Below, piece after piece: positions 1 to 11,473 of a stretch of DNA of 28,657 nt. Both the position numbers and the translations under genes were made by a program. Under the pieces are notes generated by a model. The model worked only from the letters and a program-made list of their open reading frames with translations, was not told the DNA's origin and did not search any database. The DNA is taken from NCBI GenBank assembly GCA_014904845.1, contig MU119684.1:1-28657 (forward strand), given 5' to 3'. Numbering within the stretch: the stretch's first letter is position 1; every line of letters starts with the position of its first letter. The DNA comes from Acephala macrosclerotiorum. Its lineage: Eukaryota; Ascomycota; Leotiomycetes; Helotiales; Mollisiaceae.

Positions 1-789
1 GTATTTAACCCTGATTTTCAGCACCTTCATTACTGGGAAAAGCGCCCTAAAAGTACTTGCGCATGGTGCTCATATAAATTAAGATGCGAAAAGGTCTTAA
101 AAAGGGTAGTAAAGGATCGAGCAAAACGGTCGTACGGTGACTGTAATTTTTGTAATATTAACCTTTGCAAGTTGGGGAAGTGCTAAGACCGATTCCACCA
201 GAATGATGTAGCTTACTAACAAATTTGTATGTAAAGATACATAATTTTATGCGGTGCTGTCTGTGCGGACCTCCCCTGCTTAGCGTGGACCATGTCTCAG
301 CAGACGAGGGGATATAAACGGAAAATCTCCAGAACGCCACCTGCGCTCAGGGACGGTCTCTAAGCCACCTTCCCCTCATGGCATGCTAGGTCCGCTTCAC
401 CAGAACCTTCGCCATGACCCTGCTCGGAATAATCACCACGGAATAACCCCACGTGCCATATTCTTAATGGCTTGCCCTCTCTTCCATCGTTCGGGCTGGT
501 AAGTCAATCACATTATGGCGTCGTTGACCGAGTCAAACGTCGAAGACGGGATGCAATGGAGCGACAACGGGAATCATAAGGAAGCTTCAGTTATCTTCGA
601 CGCTTCCATCACGAGAATACCTTTCCTCTGTAGCCTGTGGTCCTTGATTTTGGTATACACTTTCGACCTCTCAAAGCCTGACTGCATCAAGTCCAGCTGC
701 TCGATCGTTCTGGCTCTTGTCTGGCTCATTTCCAACAACCTTGGCCGCAAGTCTTTACTCCAGGGTAACGGAACGCAGGTCAAGGCAAC
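1..789. other. Non-coding left flank and promoter region
   Basis: No reading frame here has a recognisable family or convincing coding character. Base composition is normal for the gene-rich part of the window. An E-box-like CACGTG palindrome lies at 450-455, about 340 nt before the start codon of the downstream membrane protein, and could be a bHLH or Cbf1-type site, but this is only a sequence match. A 128-codon open frame at 515-901 runs into the next gene in a different frame and is judged to be chance. The 5' UTR of the 790 gene presumably lies within the last few hundred bases. Confidence 0.5.
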
Positions 790-1725
790 ATGGCGTACAA
801 TGGGGAAGAGGGAGGGATTGTTGTTACGATTCCTATCGCAATGTGGATCGCTGCCTTCTTCGCTATCGCGGTTTACAACGTTATCGAGACCGTCGCTTTA
901 ATCTTCTTCACCTTTAAGAAGCGTACAGGCTTGTACTTTTGGAGCTTACTTGTCGCTTCCGGAGGGATAATTCTCCATGTGCTTGGATTCTTCTTGAAAT
1001 TCTTCCAGCTCTGCACAAACAACTATGTGGACATCGTCATTATAACGCTCGGGGGCGTTCCAATGGTGATCGGTCAATCTGTCGTCCTCTACTCCCGGCT
1101 TCACCTTGTCGTTCAAGACAGAAGAAGAATTCGATGGATCCTGGTCATGATTATGATGGGATTTTTCCTCTTTACCATTCCACCCACGATTCTTAACTTT
1201 CTCGCCAACTCCCCAAATCCAACACCCTTCCTTCAGCCCTTTGCGATCTACGAAAAGATCATGCTCTTTGGATTTGCCACAGAGGAGTGCATTATCTCAG
1301 GACTCTACATTTGGGAGACTTCGAAGATGCTTCGGTTGATAAAGACCACCAGAGGCAAAGATGTTCGTCGGGTTTGGAGACATCTCCTCTACGTTAACGT
1401 CTTGGTCATCGCGTTGGACTTCACTCTTATCGGCATCGAGTTCGGGGGTCTGTACCAAATTGAGACCACATACAAGAGCGCCCTGTACAGCGTCAAATTG
1501 AAGCTAGAATTTGCCGTGTTGAATCAGCTGCGCTCCCTGGTACAGAGAGACAAACTCGAAGCCTCTCGAAGCTACGGCGCACCTTACCCAAATTCCCCTA
1601 GAATGCTCGAACAAGCTATTGGAAGCGGCAACACTTCAACCACTTCGAGCACGACTGCACCTCCATCAGAGTCTCAGAAGGAAAGCCTCTTCATCGCCGT
1701 CACCCCGATGGGCCCAAAAGCATGA
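790..1725 (+). CDS. Seven-helix fungal integral membrane protein of unknown function (DUF7703-like)
   Basis: This intronless frame encodes 311 residues. About seven hydrophobic segments are visible, near residues 11-40, 47-72, 80-102, 114-138, 155-172, 195-217 and 222-240. They are joined by short basic loops such as QDRRRIRW (about 108-115) and RGKDVRRVWRH. The last 60 residues form a polar Ser/Thr/Pro-rich tail, presumably cytosolic. The layout resembles the fungal integral membrane proteins I recall as DUF7703; no ligand or reaction is known to me. The chosen ATG has A at -3 and G at +4 and begins just before the first helix. No signal peptide is needed because helix 1 can act as the signal anchor. 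The family name comes from memory of the pattern, so it is less certain than the topology. A fungal GPCR-like receptor is an alternative reading. Confidence 0.8.
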   Translation: MAYNGEEGGIVVTIPIAMWIAAFFAIAVYNVIETVALIFFTFKKRTGLYFWSLLVASGGIILHVLGFFLKFFQLCTNNYVDIVIITLGGVPMVIGQSVVLYSRLHLVVQDRRRIRWILVMIMMGFFLFTIPPTILNFLANSPNPTPFLQPFAIYEKIMLFGFATEECIISGLYIWETSKMLRLIKTTRGKDVRRVWRHLLYVNVLVIALDFTLIGIEFGGLYQIETTYKSALYSVKLKLEFAVLNQLRSLVQRDKLEASRSYGAPYPNSPRMLEQAIGSGNTSTTSSTTAPPSESQKESLFIAVTPMGPKA

Positions 1726-1864
1726 GAGCCGAACTCGCAAGGTGGATTGAGTGGTATTGAATCTGAGAAAGATAAGCTAGGCGGAGTTGTCACTTTTTAG
1801 AAAGCTTGTAATATATTAAAGGAATTATCAGTGTAACGACCCTGGATAATGGAGCAGGGGCAGA

Positions 1865-2092
1865 TAATATTACTTGATATTTTTTTCTTCTCTGTATTAC
1901 GGGCTTTGAATTTTTGGATATATATAATTATATTTTAAATTAAATTTTTTATTTATTTATATTATTCAAAAATTAATATAATATAAAGTTTTTATTATCA
2001 TAATATTATAAAATACTAAGATAATTACATTTGAATAATAAAATTTAAGTAAAATTATTAAAAACTTAATATAATTTCTAAGTGTAACATTT
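1865..2092. other. Small AT-rich patch
   Basis: About 230 nt are built almost wholly of A and T runs (for example around 1921-2080), sharply bounded by normal DNA on both sides. Composition resembles the large AT blocks further right. It may be a short hypermutated repeat remnant in the 3' flank of the membrane-protein gene. No gene or clear repeat unit is visible. Confidence 0.6.
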
Positions 2093-2711
2093 GCTTCCGC
2101 GCGATACTTGGTTCTCCCGACTGTGAGCGAAGCCAGTAAAGGACACTTGGATTGAACCATTTGCTCAGCCACAGCACAGTGCGACATCAAATGTTGCATC
2201 TGACCCGTGCAGAGCCAAGACGAACCACCGAATTCTTTCCGTACGGTATCTCGGAAACGTTCCACTCTCGATATTATTTCCCTCTTCCTCTTTTCTCCTC
2301 TGCTGCTATTCATATATTTGAGATGCTTTGATACTAGGCGCAGAGAACAGTGACAAAACTCTTGGCGGAACAATCGGATCTCGGGTGGCATTTTAGCACC
2401 ACCGACGACGCAATCATCAACACTAAGCAATATTGAATCATTGTGTTGCGTTGCGACTTCGCACCGACGGCCTTCTGTCTTTCTTTTCCTACATATCCCA
2501 ATATACGACTTCTTAATACCAAATTGTATTTTCTACCTCTCGAATCTTTTCCTCTCGATACGACAAGATAACAAACCGTTCTTGAAAGGAAAAAGCACAG
2601 CTTGCGATAAGGACAAAGCCACCGAACTTCACCACACAACCACTCTACGAACGACATTTACACTTCCACAACACAGCGAGCGAAGGAGAAAAGAGGCTCA
2701 GTAGCATCAAG
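2093..2711. other. Intergenic region and pyrimidine-rich leader of the CYSTM-like gene
   Basis: Normal-composition DNA without a credible gene. The + strand is C/T-rich between about 2440 and 2600, a common feature of fungal promoters and 5' UTRs, and becomes A-rich just before the start codon at 2712. Open frames on the minus strand (for example 1966-2430 and 2334-2657) have no recognisable motifs and overlap the AT patch or the leader, so they are not called. Confidence 0.5.
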
Positions 2712-3221
2712 ATGGCACAAAAATACGACCCCCCCTCTGGTCCCCCACCACCAGCATACGGCTCTCAAGCCGCCACAGGACCCGACTCCCACAACCCATC
2801 TCTCCCCTCTCCCCAAGCAGCACACATCCCACCCCAATCCACCGGCACCACAAACCAGCAATCAGACTACTACGGCGCTTCCCCTCAACAACAATACCGG
2901 CAGCCCGGTGCATATGTTCAAGGTCCCAACGGACAACGATACGGTCCAAACGGGCAACAATACGGACCTCAACAAGGCTATGGGCCACAGGGCGGTTACT
3001 ATGCTCCGGGTCCGCAGATGGGATACGCTCAGCAGGGACCGTATGGGCCACAAGGAGGTTACGGACCCCAAGGAGGATATTATAATGGAGGGTATGCACC
3101 TGGGTATGGACCGCAGGGACAGTATTTGGATGATAGGAGGGGTGGGAGTCCGGGGTTTATGGAGGCTATGTTGGCTAGTTTGGCGTGTTGTTGTTGTTTG
3201 GATGCTTGTTTGTTGTTCTAG
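2712..3221 (+). CDS. YGPQ/Gly-Tyr-Pro-Gln repeat protein with C-terminal cysteine-rich membrane module (CYSTM-like)
   Basis: This single-exon frame encodes 169 residues. Residues 1-60 are Pro/Ser-rich (starting MAQKYDPPSGPPPPAYG). Residues about 60-140 are a low-complexity array of YGPQ, GPQGGY and NGQQYG units. The last 25 residues, FMEAMLASLACCCCLDACLLF, contain four consecutive cysteines and a hydrophobic stretch. This matches the CYSTM (cysteine-rich transmembrane module) layout: a disordered Pro/Gln/Tyr-rich front and a C-terminal Cys-rich tail anchor. Family members are tail-anchored, often plasma-membrane associated, and some have been linked to stress or metal tolerance; no role can be assigned here. 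The ATG (AAGATGG context) is the first in frame after an upstream stop. The Cys cluster could be palmitoylated (inference). Confidence 0.85.
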   Translation: MAQKYDPPSGPPPPAYGSQAATGPDSHNPSLPSPQAAHIPPQSTGTTNQQSDYYGASPQQQYRQPGAYVQGPNGQRYGPNGQQYGPQQGYGPQGGYYAPGPQMGYAQQGPYGPQGGYGPQGGYYNGGYAPGYGPQGQYLDDRRGGSPGFMEAMLASLACCCCLDACLLF

Positions 3222-3577
3222 GTGCTCTAGGCTCTGGGGTCTGGGAGGGGAATGGGTGAAACAGGGAGGGAAAGATATCAAGTGGAGGGGTCAGTTGGAA
3301 CGGGCAGAAGAGGGGAAACGGAATTGTTGGGAAGAGATCCAACATCACATATCGAGGGTCAAGGATGATGGACGAGGGTGTACGTATAGACTGGATTCTG
3401 AGCAATTAGGCGTTCCGGCACGTTGGCTGGCTGGCTGGCTGGACCGCCACGGAACGGCATTGGGGATGTCAATTGGATTATTGTATGAACTTGTAATGCA
3501 TACTTATTTCTCTTGTACAGCATGATCTCAATCATTACCAAGTGGCATTCAAAACTTCATTTCTTTTCTTGTCATAA
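3222..3577. other. Convergent 3' flanks of the CYSTM-like and thiolase genes
   Basis: About 360 nt separate the two convergent stop codons at 3221 (+) and 3578 (-). Open frames crossing this stretch on both strands are out-of-frame shadows of low-complexity sequence. The only internal feature noted is a short GGCT microsatellite at 3425-3442. Both 3' UTRs must fall here. Confidence 0.6.
3425..3442. repeat. (GGCT)4 microsatellite
   Basis: Four tandem GGCT units plus GG, in the non-coding gap between convergent genes. It is short, so it carries little weight beyond being a possible length marker. Confidence 0.8.
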
Positions 3578-4985
<1,408 letters not shown>

Positions 4986-5547
4986 GATGGACAAAGTTGA
5001 AGAGTAGAGAAGAGAAAGAGAAAACAGAAGGAAGGGCAAAGGAGCAAGGCTCCGGTATGTGGAGGGCGGAAGCTATCCGTGCTTTACCTTTCTGCTTAAG
5101 CTCGGCTTGTGAAGAAGGCGGGGATTAGATTACCGGTAGTCTTCCGGCGCTGGGCCGGCCAGTTGCCATGCAATCGCCACGTGATGCGCCTCTGGACCCT
5201 GCTATCGATTCTTGGTGGCTTTTCGTTCATGCACAACAATCCGTTGACGGCGACACGACAATCATCCCTCCCAGGCGGTCAAACTCGAGTCTCGATTCCT
5301 CGTCATACTCGACCCCAAGTTTGCTATTACGAAGCGACGTTCATCTAAGCGGGCCCTTGCATCTGCCATTCACCTTGTGGGCAGAAGATCCATCTGACAA
5401 GTCCATTTCTGGTTGCGTTATCGGGAAAGCACATCAACTCCGCAACAACAATCCAACAATCTTACAACTTCCTCTGCAATCATCAGCTTCTGCAGTGTTC
5501 TTTTCGGTCGATACACGTCAAGACACGCTACCTGCCAATCTGCCAAT
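4986..5547. promoter_or_regulatory. Divergent promoter region between thiolase and rad6
   Basis: About 560 nt lie between the two divergent start codons, so both promoters must be here. A CACGTG palindrome (E-box / Cbf1-type core) occurs at 5178-5183 inside CGCCACGTGATGCG. No clear TATA box was seen. Frames on the + strand at 5109-5575 are open but show no family and are treated as chance. Shared regulation of the two genes is possible but not shown by sequence. Confidence 0.5.
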
Positions 5548-6176
5548 ATGTCTACGCCAGCTCGTCGCCGGTTGATGCGAGACTTCAAGGTTCGTGGGCG
5601 CAATGTTGGAAGAGCACACGATCAGACGTCCATACTAACAAAAGACTTCAGCGTATGCAAACAGATCCTCCTGCTGGCGTTTCCGCATCCCCTGTAGCAG
5701 ACAATGTCATGACCTGGTAAGGAAATCAATAGCCCCTCGGATGCTCCGAATGGAAGCTGACGTTCTTCTAGGAACGCAGTTATCATCGGGCCAACAGATA
5801 CTCCATTCGAGGACGGTACCTTTCGACTGGTGATGCACTTTGAAGAGCAATACCCCAACAAGCCACCGGCGGTCAAGTTCTTGAGTCAGATGTTCCATCC
5901 CAACGTCTATGCTACAGGGGAGCTCTGCCTGGACATTCTGCAGAACAGATGGAGTCCTACATATGATGTTGCGGCGGTCTTGACCAGTATTCAAAGGTAT
6001 GTGGGCTTGGGCAGGACGAAAGTTGTGAAGAATGGTTACTAAGAGTCTGCAGTCTTCTCAACGATCCGAACACCAGCTCACCCGCCAACGTCGAAGCCTC
6101 CAACCTGTACAAAGACAACCGACGAGAATATACCAAACGCGTTCGAGAGTCTGTGGAGAAGAGCTGGGAAGATTGA
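5548..6176 (+). CDS. rad6: Ubiquitin-conjugating enzyme E2 Rad6/Ubc2
   Basis: E2 enzyme that, with Rad18- and Bre1-type E3 ligases, ubiquitinates PCNA in post-replication repair and histone H2B, and acts in N-end-rule degradation with Ubr1. I read four exons: 5548-5589, 5652-5716, 5772-5996 and 6053-6176, giving exactly 151 residues, the usual length in filamentous fungi. The N-terminus [17 protein letters not shown] is the Rad6 signature. The UBC fold includes [16 protein letters not shown] with active-site Cys88, and the C-terminus ends at KSWED, without the long acidic tail found in budding yeast. Introns are 62, 55 and 56 nt with GT donors (GTTCGT, GTAAGG, GTATGT) and CAG or TAG acceptors; exon 2/3 and 3/4 junctions split codons. 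The gene is divergent from the thiolase and head-to-tail with kinesin. The reading frame is intact. Confidence 0.97.
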
Positions 6177-6792
6177 AATACTTCCCATGTTCCGGGAGGA
6201 AGAAAGTCTGCACGTGCATTATGAGACCCTGATAATGGCGGGGTTCTGGCGTTTCGGTGATGATGATGGTGGTTGCTTCTTCACGTTTCTGTTCTGACTT
6301 TGGCTGCCGTCTTCTGGACCATACCATAAATACGGCGTACATTCTAGGCAGCTGGGTCACTCATGCATAGCAAAGCGATTCTTTAGTTCTTCTATATCCA
6401 AATAAAACAAATTGCACCCCTTTCCCATTGCTCCAGCTCCTATTGGTGACTCTGCTACAGCTGGCAAATCTACACAACAAAGCATATTACCGTCATCGGG
6501 CACCAAAACAAGAAATTGAACATACTGCCTTCTTTTCCTTTTCTCCACTTCCATTGACTGATATATCCCTTTATATTGCTTCCTGCAGGCATTTCCCTGC
6601 GAGTTGTAACGTGATCGCATTGCGCTGGGCAAATTAGCTGCTACGCGAATCTTGAGTTTCCTACGCGAACTTAAAGTGTGTCAACACAACCTCCTTATCG
6701 CCCAAGAACGTCACATCTACACCATCACCGAACCTGCACTCGTGCTCAACCTTTACCTATGATCGTGCCCTGATGCACACCCATCCGCGATC
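6177..6792. other. Intergenic: rad6 3' flank and kinesin promoter/leader
   Basis: No gene is seen. The right part from about 6660 is C/A/T-rich and probably transcribed leader of the kinesin gene. It contains two upstream ATGs at 6759 and 6773, listed separately. Confidence 0.5.
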
Positions 6793-6904
6793 ATGTCGAA
6801 CAGTATCAAGGTTGTGGCGCGGTTCAGGCCGCAGAACAAAACCGAGATTGAGGTCGGGGGTCAGCCTATTGTGGAATTCGAGAGTGAGGACACATGCCGG
6901 TTAG
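6759..6904 (+). promoter_or_regulatory. Two overlapping upstream ORFs at the kinesin start
   Basis: An ATG at 6759 opens a five-codon frame (ATG ATC GTG CCC TGA, ending 6773). Its stop overlaps the next ATG at 6773 in the sequence TGATG. That second frame runs 44 codons to a TAG at 6902-6904, overlapping the kinesin start at 6793 in a different frame. If the mRNA begins upstream of 6759, a scanning ribosome meets both first. Whether they are transcribed is unknown. Confidence 0.4.
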
Positions 6905-9670
6905 ACGTAGGTATTCCATCAAATGTCCCCAGGCGATTACTGACATTGCCTACAGTCGAAAGAGGCGTCGGGATCATTCACATTCGACAGAGTGTTTGAT
7001 ATGAGCTCGCGCCAAAAAGATGTCTTCGATTTTTCTATCAAGCCTACAGTCGACGATATTCTCAACGGGTACAATGGAACGGTCTTCGCATACGGTCAAA
7101 CGGGTGCGGGAAAGTCATATACCATGATGGGGACGGATATGGACGACGAAGAAGGGAGGGGTGTGATTCCTAGAATCGTGGAACAGATCTTCGCCAGTAT
7201 TTTAGCCAGCCCAGGGACCATCGAGTATACTGTACGAGTCAGCTATATGGAAATCTATATGGAACGAATTCGAGATCTTCTAGCGCCGCACAATGACAAT
7301 CTACCGGTCCACGAAGAGAAGAACAGGGGTGTATATGTCAAGGGGCTGCTGGAAATCTACGTCTCGAGCGTACAGGAGGTCTACGAGGTTATGCGAAGAG
7401 GTGGAAGCGCAAGAGCAGTGGCATCAACAAACATGAACGCCGAATCATCACGATCCCACTCCATATTCGTCATCACGATTACCCAGAAGAACGTCGAGAC
7501 AGGGTCTGCGAAGAGTGGACAACTGTTCTTGGTCGACTTAGCAGGCAGTGAGAAGGTCGGCAAGACGGGTGCTAGCGGACAGACTCTGGAAGAAGCCAAG
7601 AAGATCAACAAGAGTTTGAGTGCTCTGGGTATGGTCATCAATAACCTGACAGACGGCAAATCATCCCACATTCCATACAGAGATTCGAAACTTACTCGTA
7701 TCTTGCAAGAGAGTTTGGGAGGAAACAGTCGGACTACCTTGATCATTAACTGCTCGCCGAGTAGTTACAACGATGCGGAAACTCTCAGTACAATGCGATT
7801 TGGTATGCGGGCGAAGGCGATCAAGAACAAGGCCAAGATCAATGCAGAAATCAGTCCAGCAGAGCTCAAGGCGTTGCTCAAGAAGGCCCAATCCCAGGTA
7901 TCGACCTTCGAGCAGTACATTCAGACTTTGGATGGAGAAATACAGCAATGGCGGTCTGGGGAGACGGTACCAAAAGACAAATGGGCTCCTCCATTGGATG
8001 GTCTCGGAGTTGCAAGGACGAAAGCACAACCACCCAGACCATCTACACCATCCAGGCTTACTACAGAAAGTCGAGCGGAGACGCCTGCTATCTCGGAACG
8101 ATCAGCAACGCCAAGTTTACCTATGGACAAGGATGAGCGAGAAGAGTTCTTGCGTCGGGAGAATGAGCTCCAGGATCAGATTGCCGAGAAGGAGTCCCAA
8201 ATCGCCGCTGTGGAAAAGCAAATGCGAGATACCAAGGAGGAGCTTACATACCTAAAGGAACGAGACAGCAAGGCAAACCGGGAGAACGAGAAGCTCACTA
8301 GTGATGTTAATGAGTTCAAGATGCAGATAGAGCGACTGAATTTCGAGAGCAAGGAGGCACAGATCACCATGGATGGTCTCAAGGAAGCCAATGCCGAGCT
8401 GACTGCAGAGCTGGACGAAGTCAAGCAACAACTGCTTGATGTGAAGATGTCGGCTAAGGAAACCAGCGCTGTATTAGACGAAAAGGAAAAGAAGAAAGCC
8501 GAGAAGATGGCTCAGATGATGGCATCTTTTGACCTCGGTGGAGACGTCTTCAGCGACAATGAGCGAACTATCAAGAAGGTGATCGACCATGTTGATGCTC
8601 TCCATGAGCAGTCCTCAGCCGGCGAGGCTATCCCTCCAGATGAGTTCTCGGAGATCCGGGCAGCACTTGTGGAAACCCAGGGCATCGTTCGACAAGCAGA
8701 GCTCTCTATGTACGCCCCTGCTGAAAGCAGTGCTAACGTCAAGCGAAGAGAGGAGCTTGAAGGCCGGCTCGAAGCTCTCGAGCGTGAATACGAGGAGCTT
8801 CTGGAACGCAATCTCAGCGAAGCCGATGTTGAGGAGGTTAAAACTCGCCTGGCTCAAGCTTATGCTAACAAGCAAGATGTCCAAACATCTCTGGTTGAGG
8901 ATCTGAAGGCAGAGCTTGCCCAGAAGACTTCCGAAATCCAGAAATTCAAGGCTGTCAACGAAGATTTGCAGCAGAGGGTCAAGGCAGGTGGTGCTCCAAA
9001 CGGCAACACCAGCATGGCAAACGGCAAGACTGTCCAGCAACAGATTGCCGAATTTGATGTCATGAAGAAGAGCTTAATGAGAGATCTTCAGAACAGATGC
9101 GAGCGCGTTGTTGAGCTCGAAATTAGTTTGGATGAAACCAGAGAGCAATACAACAATGTTCTCCGATCCTCCAACAACAGAGCACAGCAAAAGAAGATGG
9201 CGTTCTTGGAGAGAAATCTCGAGCAATTGACTCACGTTCAACGGCAGCTCGTTGAGCAGAATGGCAGTCTCAAGAAGGAGGTTGCTATCGCAGAGCGTAA
9301 GCTCATCGCCAGAAACGAACGTATCCAATCTCTAGAGTCATTACTTCAAGATTCTCAAGAGAAGCTTACAGCAGCGAATCATCGGTATATCACAACCTCT
9401 CTTTCTTCCAATCATCTACTAACAATACATAGCTTCGAAGCACAACTCGCAGCAGTCAAGGAGCGCCTGGACGCCGTCAAGGCAACACGACAAGTGGGCT
9501 CCCCAACAAACGGCAGCTTCTCTTTCGGTGGTGCAGGCTCTCGAATTGCCAAGCCACTTCGAGGAGGCGGTGGTGACGGACCTGTCATCCCCACCATCAG
9601 CGGCCTTCAGAACGAAGCTTCTGGCAATACCGGAAAGCGAACAAGCTGGTTCTTCTCGGGCCAGAAATAA
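6793..9670 (+). CDS. Kinesin-1 heavy chain (conventional kinesin, fungal NKin type)
   Basis: Plus-end-directed microtubule motor that carries vesicles and dynein toward hyphal tips. Exons are 6793-6906, 6956-9384 and 9433-9670, giving 926 residues, close to other fungal kinesin-1 proteins as I recall them. The motor domain spans about 1-335: IKVVARFRPQN strand, P-loop GQTGAGKS at 85-92, switch I NMNAESSRSHS, switch II DLAGSE, and the SLSALGMVINNLTDG segment. A long heptad-rich coiled coil follows (about 385-865, broken by short linkers). The tail holds the IAK autoinhibitory motif in SRIAKPLRGG (886-888). Intron 1 (49 nt) restores SKEASGSFTFDRVFD. Intron 2 (9385-9432, 48 nt) is stop-free and in phase, so an ORF reader would retain it; removing it gives the natural AANHRFEAQLAAVKERLD. 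Two upstream ATGs may lower translation. Fungal kinesin-1 is thought to work without light chains. Confidence 0.96.
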
Positions 9671-10480
9671 ACCAATCATCATAAGATCTCCAAGGAAACA
9701 ACGCCTGGGGAATAGGAGAATAGTCAGTATGGCAGGCACCGAGGCAGGAATCAGCAGCAATGAAAGAGTAGACTAGATGAGATGAGTCATGTATACCCAC
9801 GTTTTTCCGTCACGGTTTTTTGATTTTGGATTGTCGGTGTTCGTCCTGATTCTCATCTCCTACTCTGCGATCATTACGTCGTCGGCGCGATATGGTAATT
9901 GCATAGACTAGGATGGGGTGGGGATTTGGGAGGGGTGGCAAGGACTACCGGTTTCTGATTGGTTTTATTCATATTCAGAATGGCAAGCGAGCGGATGCCT
10001 GGGCGCTAGATGACAGGATGGATGGATGGATGGATGGGTAGTTCATATAGGCGTTGAGAAGTCATCAATTGAGGATTGCCCGACTCTGGAATTTGGGCTA
10101 CCTGTTCGTTTGACGTTACCACGATTTGTTTGAATGATCTCAGTCTACTCGATGTTCTTGTCTCGAGACCGATAAGTATAAGGCATGCTTGTTGGCGAGT
10201 GTCTCTTCTCGCTCTTCTACCTCCAGCAAAGATTCCTTGCCCGAGTACCTGCATACCGTGGCGTGTTTCAATGCGTGCCATTGGACATCTTGTCTTAAAC
10301 ACGCCATGAGGCCTCAGCCTCATCTACACCAGCTCACTGAGGCAGGCTCACAGCCCCAATGACAACACCACAGCCTTGTTTCTTCTCTCATCTCCCCTCG
10401 TTCTCATCTTTCTCCACTTGCTTCTCTCATTTGTATAACCTCGAGCTCTTGCTTTGGTATATCCGCGACGGTTCTAAGTC
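9671..10480. other. Intergenic region between kinesin and the chitin-binding gene
   Basis: About 810 nt without a credible gene. It holds a (GATG)5 microsatellite at 10017-10036 and, from about 10370 to 10450, a strongly C/T-rich + strand that looks like a fungal core promoter or 5' UTR. Short open frames on both strands show no motif. Confidence 0.5.
10017..10036. repeat. (GATG)5 microsatellite
   Basis: Five perfect GATG units in intergenic DNA downstream of the kinesin gene. Confidence 0.85.
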
Positions 10481-11322
10481 ATGGTTCACGATATTCTCTA
10501 CCCCGCACCAAACCACAAACGAGCATACAGAGTAGATGGGAGATGTGGGAAGGCTTTTGACGGTGCGACTTGCGATCCAGCTCTGACATTGGAATGTTGT
10601 AGTCAATATTGGTATGGCTTCCCAGTCACGCCTGCCAAACTGAAGAAAGTCATGCTAAGTTTGGATTATGTAGATTCTGTGGCAGCACCAGTGACTTGTA
10701 AGTTTCCCAGCCTTGCATCATCACAGCAACTTCACACCAGCATAAAGGACATAGCTGACCAATACCCAGCTGCCTAGCATCTCAAGGCTGCCAGAGTGGC
10801 CGCACCTCATCTTCTAGTATCAGCTCCAGCTTGACATCTTCAAAAGCCTCAACACTCTCAACTTCAACCCTCCACGCCACACCCACATCCACACCCAACG
10901 GCCAGCTCAACATCAGCACAAACTCCACCTCCTCACTCAACAGCACCGACCCTTCTTCCGGCTCCACAAACCCCGGCCTCACACTCGGACTCAGCATCCC
11001 GCTCGGCGTCGTAGGAATCCTCATTTTCATCTTAGATCTCTGGGCCGCTGCTGGTGGTGATTGTTTCCCATGCCTTTCTTGTTTCTGTGGTATTGGAAGT
11101 TGGTTTAAGGGTATGAGTGGGAAGGTGAGGCCGCTAAGCGTGCATGCTGGAGCTACTGGTAGTAAGAAGTCTTTGCGGAGTTGGGAAAGAAGACGAGGGA
11201 AGGGAGGCCGGTTGGTCTTAGGCCTGTGGAGGTTGAAGATATGCCGTTTGGGAGTGGGGGGTTGTGGTGTTGGGAGGAGGGGTGGGATGAGGCGGCGGTT
11301 GGGGGGATGTTTTGTGCAGTAG
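10481..11322 (+). CDS. Chitin-binding (hevein-type), Ser/Thr-rich, single-pass membrane protein; frame apparently interrupted
   Basis: Exon 1 (10481-10611) encodes DGRCGKAFDGATCDP...ECCSQY, the first half of a type-1 chitin-binding domain. The second half, FCGSTSDFCLASQGCQSG, is split over 10674-10697 and the start of exon 3 (10770), giving seven of the usual eight cysteines. A Ser/Thr/Asn-rich stretch follows (likely O-glycosylated), then a membrane segment GLTLGLSIPLGVVGILIF (about 122-145 of a hypothetical 235). Joining GTATGG at 10612 to the TAG acceptor ending at 10673 makes the junction codon TG|A, a stop, where the family normally has Gly (GG|A). The intron is 62 nt, so retention also shifts frame. 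No signal peptide is visible at the ATG used; an upstream exon is possible. Beyond the membrane helix the tail is unusual (Arg/Gly-rich) and its true end is unsure. The family call is firmer than the gene model. Confidence 0.6.
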
Positions 11323-11473
11323 GAAACGGTCGAAATCTTGGAGTCGAAGTCAGTGGCGACGATATCTCCCGATGTTTGCCTCTTCTTGGACAACGTTGCG
11401 CTCAGATCACGGTAATGGTTTTAACAGCCCATGGGTGTGCCGTCATCTCTTTCGCTGCCTTTATATCTTGCTC

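Noticed and set aside
515..901. 128-codon + strand frame upstream of the membrane protein
   Set aside because: It overlaps the start of the 311-residue frame in another frame and shows no motif or domain.
1966..2430. 154-codon minus-strand frame
   Set aside because: A large part is the translated AT patch (Ile/Asn/Tyr/Lys runs); no family signature.
4986..5039. Longer thiolase start at 5039 (18 extra residues, MPFLLFSLSLLYSS)
   Set aside because: The extra residues are hydrophobic and spoil the Arg/Ser mitochondrial presequence that begins at 4985; kept only as an alternative.
7381..8029. Minus-strand frames inside the kinesin gene
   Set aside because: Shadows of the kinesin coding sequence, with no independent motif.
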